From Psychrobacter namhaensis (GTDB taxonomy: Bacteria > Pseudomonadota > Gammaproteobacteria > Pseudomonadales > Moraxellaceae): a DNA stretch of 64,000 nt. Made by a program: the position numbers and the translations under genes. Shown here in pieces: positions 57,839-64,000 of the stretch (its first letter is position 1; each line of letters begins with the position of its first letter). The stretch is taken from contig NZ_JABASS010000005.1 in the NCBI RefSeq assembly GCF_016107545.1, forward strand, positions 116,726-180,725, in the 5' to 3' direction. The notes under the pieces were generated by a model. It made no database searches. It saw only the letters and a list, made by a program, of their open reading frames with translations, and had not been told where the DNA came from.

Positions 57839-60800
57839 TTATTCAGCCACGTCAATAGTCTTTGCTTGTTCATGTAAATCTTGCAGTTTGTAAACTTCAA
57901 ACGGTAAGTCAATCGCATAAGATTTACAGACCGCATCTGCCGCCCCTAAGGTGGTGACATAGAACACTTTGCTTTGTAGGGCGCTACGGCGGATAGAGAA
58001 AGAATCTTCTTGTGCTTGCTTGCCTTCAGTCGTATTGATAATAAGATCGATTTTGCCATTTTTCAAGGCATCGACGATATGTGGGCGACCTTCAGTGACT
58101 TTGTTAATTTGCTTACACTCAATACCTGCGTCGCTCAGTACTTTTTGCGTCCCTGTCGTTGACACGATGTTAAAGCCAAAGTCGGCAAGCTGGCGGGCAA
58201 TAGGAGCAATTTGCGCTTTGTCACTGTCACGAACTGAGATAAAGACGGTCTTGGTCTCGCCCTCAGTAGGTAGACCTGGCAAGCGCTCGTTACTACCGAT
58301 TATGGCTTTGTAAAATGCTTCGCCAAAGGTTTTGCCCACGCCCATGACTTCACCCGTTGATTTCATCTCAGGGCTCAAGATAGGGTCGACACCTGGGAAC
58401 TTGGCAAACGGGAATACCGCTTCTTTGACCGCATAAAACGCAGGAACGATCTCAGTCGTAAATCCTTGGTCTTTAAGCGACGTGCCAGCCATACAGCGAG
58501 CCGCGACTTGCGCTAAGGAAGTACCGATACATTTAGAAACGAATGGCACGGTACGGGCAGCACGTGGGTTCACTTCTAAGATATAAACCGTTTCACCTTT
58601 TACCGCGAACTGTACGTTCATTAAGCCAATCACACCAAGCTCTTTTGCCATGGCGACCGTTTGTGCGCGCATCACGTCACACAGCTCATCAGACAGCGAG
58701 TAAGGCGGCAATGAGCAAGCTGAGTCACCAGAGTGGACGCCTGCCTGTTCGATATGTTGCATGATACCGCCGATGACGACGTCGGTACCATCACAGACAC
58801 AATCCACATCGACTTCGATAGCGTCATCTAAGAAGCGATCTAGCAATACTGGTGCTTCATTTGACGCTTGGACGGCAGTGCGCAAGTAGTGTCTGAGTTC
58901 CTCTTCGTTATAGACGATTTCCATGGCACGGCCGCCCAATACATAAGAGGGGCGGACAACCAATGGATAGCCCACGTCTTTTGCTTTGACCAAGCCGTCT
59001 TCTAAGCTGGTTGCTAGGGCGTTTGATGGTTGCACTAGGTTGAGCTGCTGAATCATATGCTGGAAGCGCTCGCGGTCTTCTGCGCGGTCGATAGCGTCAG
59101 GGCTGGTACCAATGATTTTAACGCCAGCTGATTCTAATGCACGCGCAAGCTTCAATGGTGTTTGACCACCGAACTGGACAATCACACCGTCAGGGTTCTC
59201 GATACGGACAATCTCAAGCACATCTTCAAGCGTGATTGGCTCGAAATACAAGCGATCAGAGGTATCATAATCGGTTGAAACCGTTTCAGGGTTACAGTTG
59301 ACCATGATGGTCTCGTAACCATCAGCGCGCATGGCAAGCGCTGCGTGCACACAGCAGTAGTCAAACTCGATGCCTTGACCGATACGGTTAGGACCGCCAC
59401 CGATGACCATGATTTTTTTGTTATCTGTTGGGTTGGCTTCACACTCGCTATCGTACGTCGAGTACATATAAGCAGTGCTGGTGGCAAATTCTGCTGCACA
59501 CGTATCCACACGCTTATAGACTGGATAAACGTTCAAGTCCCAACGTTTGGTGCGTAGCTGCTTTTGTGAGACACCAAGCAGTTTGGCCAACCGTAGATCT
59601 GACAAGCCTTTACGCTTAAAGCTACGGAGGTTTTTCTCGTTCAGACCACCAAAGCCGAGTGATTTTACGGTGGCTTCTGTTTTGACAATGTCTTCAATCT
59701 GTACCAAGAACCAAGGGTCAATCTTGGTGAAGTTAAACACTTCATCGACGCTCATACCGACGCGAAAAGCATCCGCGACGTAGTAAATGCGTTCAGGCGT
59801 TGGGATGGTTAGGCGATTAATGATTCCAGAACGGGCTTTTTCAACGCTCACTTTTGACAAGTCGATTTGCTCATCAAAACCATCGGCACCCGTTTCCATG
59901 CCGCGCAGTGCTTTTTGCATCGATTCTTGGAAATTACGACCAATCGCCATGACTTCACCGACCGATTTCATCTGCGTCGATAGGATGTTATCCGCTTGTG
60001 GGAATTTTTCAAAGTTAAAACGCGGTATCTTAGTGACCACATAATCAAGGGCAGGCTCAAAGCTTGCTGGCGTTTTACCACCAGTGATGTCGTTTTGCAA
60101 TTCATCTAGCGTGTAACCAATGGCCAGTTTGGCAGCGATTTTGGCAATCGGGAAACCAGTGGCTTTTGAGGCGAGGGCAGAGGAGCGTGACACACGTGGG
60201 TTCATCTCGATGACGACCATGCGGCCTGTGTCAGGGTTGATACCGAACTGGACGTTTGAACCGCCCGTTTCCACACCGATCTCACGCAGTACTGCTAAAG
60301 ACGCATTACGCATGATTTGATATTCTTTATCGGTCAATGTTTGCGCTGGTGCCACGGTGATCGAGTCGCCCGTGTGTACACCCATTGGATCAAAGTTTTC
60401 GATGGCACAGATGATGATGCAGTTGTCGTTTTTGTCACGAACCACTTCCATCTCGTACTCTTTCCAACCGATTAAGGACTCATCGATCAGTAGTTGATGG
60501 TTCGGTGATAAGTCAAAGCCTCGCTCACAAATCTCAATAAACTCATCGCGGTTGTACGCGATACCGCCTCCTGAGCCGCCCATGGTGAATGAGGGACGAA
60601 TGATACACGGATAGCCCATTTTCTCTTGAGTCGCAAAGGCCTCTTCCATGGTTTCAGCCGTTTCAGCACGTGGACACTCAAGACCAATACGCTTCATGGC
60701 TTGGTCAAATAAGTTGCGATCTTCTGCCATCTCAATCGAGTCTTTGGTCGCGCCAATCAGCTCGCAATTGTACTTGGTTAACACGCCATGCTTGTCCAAC

Positions 60801-61102
60801 TCTAGAGCACAGTTTAGCGCCGTCTGTCCGCCCATGGTTGGCAAGATGGCATCAGGGCGCTCTTTGGCAATGATTTGCTCAACCGTCTGCCAGGTAATCG
60901 GCTCGATATAGGTGGCGTCTGCCATGACAGGGTCGGTCATGATGGTCGCAGGGTTTGAGTTGACCAAGATGACGCGGTAGCCTTCTTCTTTTAGTGCTTT
61001 ACACGCCTGCGCGCCTGAGTAGTCAAACTCACATGCTTGACCGATGACGATAGGGCCTGCGCCAATGATAAGAATGCTTTTGATGTCGGTACGTTTTGGC
61101 AT
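57839..61102 (-). CDS. carB: Carbamoyl-phosphate synthase large subunit
   Basis: Makes carbamoyl phosphate from ammonia (supplied by CarA), bicarbonate and two ATP, for arginine and pyrimidine synthesis. 1087 residues with two homologous ATP-grasp halves ([21 protein letters not shown] and [21 protein letters not shown]) and a C-terminal MGS-like allosteric domain from about residue 950. Normal length. 138 bases downstream of carA, same strand. Confidence 0.98.
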   Translation of the reverse strand: MPKRTDIKSILIIGAGPIVIGQACEFDYSGAQACKALKEEGYRVILVNSNPATIMTDPVMADATYIEPITWQTVEQIIAKERPDAILPTMGGQTALNCALELDKHGVLTKYNCELIGATKDSIEMAEDRNLFDQAMKRIGLECPRAETAETMEEAFATQEKMGYPCIIRPSFTMGGSGGGIAYNRDEFIEICERGFDLSPNHQLLIDESLIGWKEYEMEVVRDKNDNCIIICAIENFDPMGVHTGDSITVAPAQTLTDKEYQIMRNASLAVLREIGVETGGSNVQFGINPDTGRMVVIEMNPRVSRSSALASKATGFPIAKIAAKLAIGYTLDELQNDITGGKTPASFEPALDYVVTKIPRFNFEKFPQADNILSTQMKSVGEVMAIGRNFQESMQKALRGMETGADGFDEQIDLSKVSVEKARSGIINRLTIPTPERIYYVADAFRVGMSVDEVFNFTKIDPWFLVQIEDIVKTEATVKSLGFGGLNEKNLRSFKRKGLSDLRLAKLLGVSQKQLRTKRWDLNVYPVYKRVDTCAAEFATSTAYMYSTYDSECEANPTDNKKIMVIGGGPNRIGQGIEFDYCCVHAALAMRADGYETIMVNCNPETVSTDYDTSDRLYFEPITLEDVLEIVRIENPDGVIVQFGGQTPLKLARALESAGVKIIGTSPDAIDRAEDRERFQHMIQQLNLVQPSNALATSLEDGLVKAKDVGYPLVVRPSYVLGGRAMEIVYNEEELRHYLRTAVQASNEAPVLLDRFLDDAIEVDVDCVCDGTDVVIGGIMQHIEQAGVHSGDSACSLPPYSLSDELCDVMRAQTVAMAKELGVIGLMNVQFAVKGETVYILEVNPRAARTVPFVSKCIGTSLAQVAARCMAGTSLKDQGFTTEIVPAFYAVKEAVFPFAKFPGVDPILSPEMKSTGEVMGVGKTFGEAFYKAIIGSNERLPGLPTEGETKTVFISVRDSDKAQIAPIARQLADFGFNIVSTTGTQKVLSDAGIECKQINKVTEGRPHIVDALKNGKIDLIINTTEGKQAQEDSFSIRRSALQSKVFYVTTLGAADAVCKSYAIDLPFEVYKLQDLHEQAKTIDVAE

Positions 61103-61240
61103 AGTTAGGGCTACCTTCGTTGGGTGATATTTTAATGAATCTCTATTTTTAATAAAGCTTATGGCGTTTTATATTTACAGTACTGCTCAAACCGCTTTTA
61201 GCGATTCAAGCATGACTTATTATCAAGTTATAATGAACAT

Positions 61241-62482
61241 TTAAGTTTGGACAGTTTTAGCCTTTTCCATCATCTCAGCAAATTTATCAAACAATGGCGC
61301 ACAGTCGTGCGGGCCAGGGCTGGCTTCTGGGTGACCTTGGAAGCTAAAGACGGGCTTATTGGTCAGCTCAATACCTTGATTGGTACCATCAAATAGTGAG
61401 CGATGCGTGGATTTGACATTGTCAGGGAGCGTGTCTTCATCAACTGCAAAACCGTGGTTTTGACTGGTAATCATGACCGTACCAGCGGCTAAGTCTTGTA
61501 CCGGATGGTTGGCACCATGATGCCCCGTTTTCATTTTGATGGTGCTAGCACCGCTGGCAAGACCAATTAGCTGGTGGCCTAAGCAAATACCGAAGGTTGG
61601 GATATCTGTTTCTTCAATGATGTGACGGACGCTATCGATCGCGTAATCACAAGCAGCAGGGTCGCCTGGACCATTTGATAAGAAGATGCCATCTGGGTTC
61701 ATCGCTAATACGTCTTTGATCGGTGTTTGCGCTGGTACGACTGTCACATGACAACCACGGTCGACAAGCATACGCAAGATATTGGTTTTGCTACCGAAGT
61801 CGTAAGCGACGACCTTGTATTTTGCGTCAACATGGGTACCAAGCTGCTTAAAGAAGCCACCAGTACCGCTGTCGTGACTACCCGGTACGTCACGGTTGAG
61901 TAGAGTGTCTGATAGATCCCATGTACCAGCGGTCCATTCAAAACTGTCCGTGGTACAGCACTCTTTTGCCAAGTCCATGCCTTTTAGGCCAGCAAACCCT
62001 TGTGCCAGCTCAATCGCTTTTTGCTCGTCATCAGCGCTGATTGTCTCACCATTTGACGCAGTCATGATACAACCGTTCTGCGCCCCTTTATCGCGTAACA
62101 GGCGTGTCAACTGACGTGTGTCAATTTCAGCGATAGCGACGGTATTATGACGCTGTAGATAGTCGCTTAGTGACTCTGAGTTGCGGAAGTTTGACGTTGC
62201 CATTGTCGCATCACGAATGATGAGGCCGTCTGCCCACACTTGATGACCATTACCAGACTCAGTGTCCTCGGCATTGGTGCCTGTGTTGCCAATGTGTGGA
62301 TAGGTGAGGGTCACGAGCTGGCGTGCATAACTGGGATCGGTTAGGATTTCTTGGTACCCTGTCATGGCTGTATTAAACACCACCTCACCGACACGATGAC
62401 CAAGGCTGCCGATACTGACACCGCGAAAGATCGTACCGTCTGCTAGTGCCAAAATTGCTTGTATTTCTGTCGATGAATTCAA
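61241..62482 (-). CDS. carA: Carbamoyl-phosphate synthase small subunit
   Basis: Glutaminase subunit that feeds ammonia to CarB. 413 residues: N-terminal CPSase_sm_chain domain ([30 protein letters not shown]) and class I amidotransferase domain with nucleophile Cys in [12 protein letters not shown] and His/Glu in [10 protein letters not shown]. The start is TTG, fixed by GGAGG 6 bases upstream; no ATG is suitably placed. The 280-base upstream region shows A-rich stretches but no clear operator. Confidence 0.97.
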   Translation of the reverse strand: MNSSTEIQAILALADGTIFRGVSIGSLGHRVGEVVFNTAMTGYQEILTDPSYARQLVTLTYPHIGNTGTNAEDTESGNGHQVWADGLIIRDATMATSNFRNSESLSDYLQRHNTVAIAEIDTRQLTRLLRDKGAQNGCIMTASNGETISADDEQKAIELAQGFAGLKGMDLAKECCTTDSFEWTAGTWDLSDTLLNRDVPGSHDSGTGGFFKQLGTHVDAKYKVVAYDFGSKTNILRMLVDRGCHVTVVPAQTPIKDVLAMNPDGIFLSNGPGDPAACDYAIDSVRHIIEETDIPTFGICLGHQLIGLASGASTIKMKTGHHGANHPVQDLAAGTVMITSQNHGFAVDEDTLPDNVKSTHRSLFDGTNQGIELTNKPVFSFQGHPEASPGPHDCAPLFDKFAEMMEKAKTVQT

Positions 62483-62765
62483 GGATTGCCTCCGCTATTA
62501 TGTGTGAGTATCGTGACTTTTTGCGTTCAAAATTTTGAAGAAAGTGACTTTTTAGATCTATCTAACGGCAGCTAAATAAACATAAAAAAAGCGGCAAACC
62601 CAAAAATTTTCCACAAAAAAGCGAGAAGACATTAAAGATGAAAACTACAAAACCCACTAGATAGTGAATAGGTAACTTGCATCATGTCCGCTCGCTTAGG
62701 CACAGATTTTGCGTATTATATACAAAATAGGCTGGTATGGCTAGCGTTAAAGGCAAACATAGCGA

Positions 62766-63314
62766 TTAAAACTGGTAATGCACAGAAAGTCCATAATAAT
62801 CAGGGGCAAGATTGGTGGTGACTATCAGTTGATCATTATAGCTTTTTGTCAAATACACGCTGCTGGCCACTCCTAGCGCTGCACCAGCCAGTACATCAGC
62901 CACGTCATGTTTGTCTGCTTGAACGCGGCTATAACCCACAAAGCTTGCACCAACATAGGCAGGAATACTATATTCTAGCCCATAGCGTTTGTGGATAAAG
63001 CTTGCGCCTTGGAACGCTATAGAAGTGTGTCCTGAAGGGAATGAATCGTTATCACTGCTATCGGGTCGTTCTTTATCAACGGTTGACTTTAGAGCATAAG
63101 TTACGGCAAGATTGGCTGCAAACGACTGATAAAATTGCTGACGACCCTGCTTATCATTCATGTGATAAGTGCTCCCGTAGGCAATGGCAGGTATGGTGAG
63201 AGCAATAATATCACCTGCTCGTTCCACATCAGAGGTATCGGCTGCATAACAGGGTGCGGCCACCACCAAGCTACTTGCTAACACTATGGTGGAGGTATAT
63301 TTTTTGTGCTGCAT
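62766..63314 (-). CDS. Periplasmic PAP2-family phosphatase
   Basis: 182 residues from ATG 63314, which leaves a clean signal peptide (MQHKKYTSTIVLASSLVVAA...CYA-AD); an ATG six codons earlier is weaker. The three PAP2 motifs are present: KERPD, PSGHT and SRVQADKHDVADVLAG. Probably a periplasmic or outer-membrane acid phosphatase or lipid phosphatase, like the single-domain short PAP2 proteins. Terminal LSVHYQF with final Phe hints at an outer-membrane-like C-terminus, but no barrel is evident. Confidence 0.88.
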   Translation of the reverse strand: MQHKKYTSTIVLASSLVVAAPCYAADTSDVERAGDIIALTIPAIAYGSTYHMNDKQGRQQFYQSFAANLAVTYALKSTVDKERPDSSDNDSFPSGHTSIAFQGASFIHKRYGLEYSIPAYVGASFVGYSRVQADKHDVADVLAGAALGVASSVYLTKSYNDQLIVTTNLAPDYYGLSVHYQF

Positions 63315-63407
63315 TGTATGATTCCTAAGCATAATTTTGGCTGCTGCTTTGTCGTAGTGATCAAAGTACTCAAGGCGACTGCTTTAGCGGATTGTACTAT
63401 AAAAACC

Positions 63408-63486
63408 GCGAAAGAGGACTCCACCCGATATTAGGGTGGAGGTGAATTTCGCTTAGTGTTTATTATATAGTCATAAAAACTATATA
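63408..63486 (+). mobile_element. Hairpin cluster at the left side of the tnpB element (candidate IS end)
   Basis: A nested hairpin (outer GCGAAA/TTTCGC at 63408-63413 and 63447-63452, inner CTCCACCC/GGGTGGAG at 63419-63426 and 63434-63441) is followed by an AT-rich hairpin TATATAGT/ACTATATA (63464-63486). Imperfect subterminal hairpins mark the ends of IS200/IS605 elements. I cannot fix the element boundary; no flanking target is visible. Confidence 0.5.
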
Positions 63487-63545
63487 CTGAAATAAGCTAT
63501 AATAAATTTTAGAAATTATTTTAAAAAACACAGTGAATCGGCACT

Positions 63546-64000
63546 ATGAAAATCAACAAAGCGTACAAATTTAGGCTTGAGCCTAATGCAGAGCAGGAGA
63601 TTATCTTAAATAATCTTGTCGGCTCAGCACGTTTTGTTTGGAATCACATGCTGGCAATATCGTTTGAGATATTTGCTAAAAATGAGTTTATCAATGCCAC
63701 CAACCTCGTTAATAAAATCGTTAGTTTAAAGAACAATCCTGATTTTGCCTTTCTGAAATCTAGCTCTAATGCCGTGTCCTTACAACAAAAGGTACGCGAT
63801 CTTGCGTCTGCTTGGTCACGATTCTTTGACCCCAAAGTACACGCCAGATTCAAAGAGAATAAAAAGAAACCCAAAAAGCCCAAGTTCTTTAAGCTGGCTA
63901 ATGGCACAGAGATTCAACTTCGCCCATTGATCCACAATTTAAACACAAAGCAGATGGCTGTGACTCCATTCGCTTGGTTCAGTTTGATAAATACTGCCGT
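63546..64000 (+). pseudogene. tnpB: IS200/IS605-family OrfB/TnpB transposase-associated protein, 5' part, frameshifted
   Basis: Starts MKINKAYKFRLEPNAEQE, the TnpB N-terminus, and continues through VGSARFVWNHMLA and a Lys-rich KKKPKKPKFF stretch. After residue 128 (RPL) the frame ceases to look like TnpB, while the -1 frame from about 63932 gives PQFKHKADGCDSIRLVQF, a recognisable TnpB segment. A one-base loss near 63931 explains this. The gene runs past the window edge, so the RuvC catalytic half is not visible. TnpB is an RNA-guided nuclease homologue. No tnpA is seen. Confidence 0.8.

Overview
The window reads as a chromosomal segment of a gammaproteobacterium of the Moraxellaceae, most likely Psychrobacter. 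This rests on moderate GC, protein flavour (acidic TtcA and Rnd extensions, a single LolC/E-type permease next to lolD, a cbb3 oxidase operon without ccoS/ccoI, glutarate catabolism) and gene order; it is inference, not a database match. I see no rRNA, tRNA, prophage or CRISPR array. Almost everything is housekeeping or metabolic; the only mobile element is a frameshifted TnpB gene cut by the right edge.

Layout: (1) 0.3-8 kb: ttcA, then on the minus strand the cytochrome cbb3 oxidase operon ccoNOQP, with ccoG and fixH beyond a strong terminator. (2) 8.5-20 kb: an SCP2 protein, an unrecognised protein, lolC/F-lolD, a DUF2062 protein, a large comEC whose C-terminal region lacks the usual metallo-beta-lactamase motif, sppA, an alpha/beta hydrolase and a CPBP protease. 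(3) 20-29.6 kb: dusA, an MHS-type MFS transporter, a PLD/cardiolipin-synthase-like lipoprotein, metZ, ybaB, recR, rnd and a lipase-like hydrolase. (4) 29.8-36 kb: a glycine cleavage operon gcvT-gcvH-nitroreductase-gcvP, led by a tandem glycine riboswitch that I could read by eye (two aptamers with perfect P1 stems and a long structured linker). (5) 36-44.4 kb: ycgL, a membrane protein, a MoxR ATPase/VWA pair, flavohaemoglobin hmp behind an NsrR-like 11-1-11 palindrome, a phosphodiester glycosidase-like lipoprotein and an FMN glutamate-synthase-like protein.

(6) 44.7-54.2 kb is a catabolic island: IclR regulator / glutaryl-CoA dehydrogenase / class III CoA-transferase / second IclR regulator / semialdehyde dehydrogenase / omega-aminotransferase / APC permease. 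Read together these give uptake of an amino acid, then 5-aminovalerate -> glutarate semialdehyde -> glutarate -> glutaryl-CoA -> crotonyl-CoA. Each divergent IclR promoter region carries a perfect palindrome. (7) 54.3-64 kb: a glycosyltransferase with a charged tail, a DUF11-type secreted protein, greA, carB, carA, a periplasmic PAP2 phosphatase and the tnpB fragment.

The main structure not explained by genes is a dispersed 130-146 bp palindromic repeat present three times (after comEC, after recR, after the glutaryl-CoA dehydrogenase gene). Two copies are about 88% identical in opposite orientation. The third has a different stem sequence that is still self-complementary, which suggests that the fold rather than the sequence is kept.
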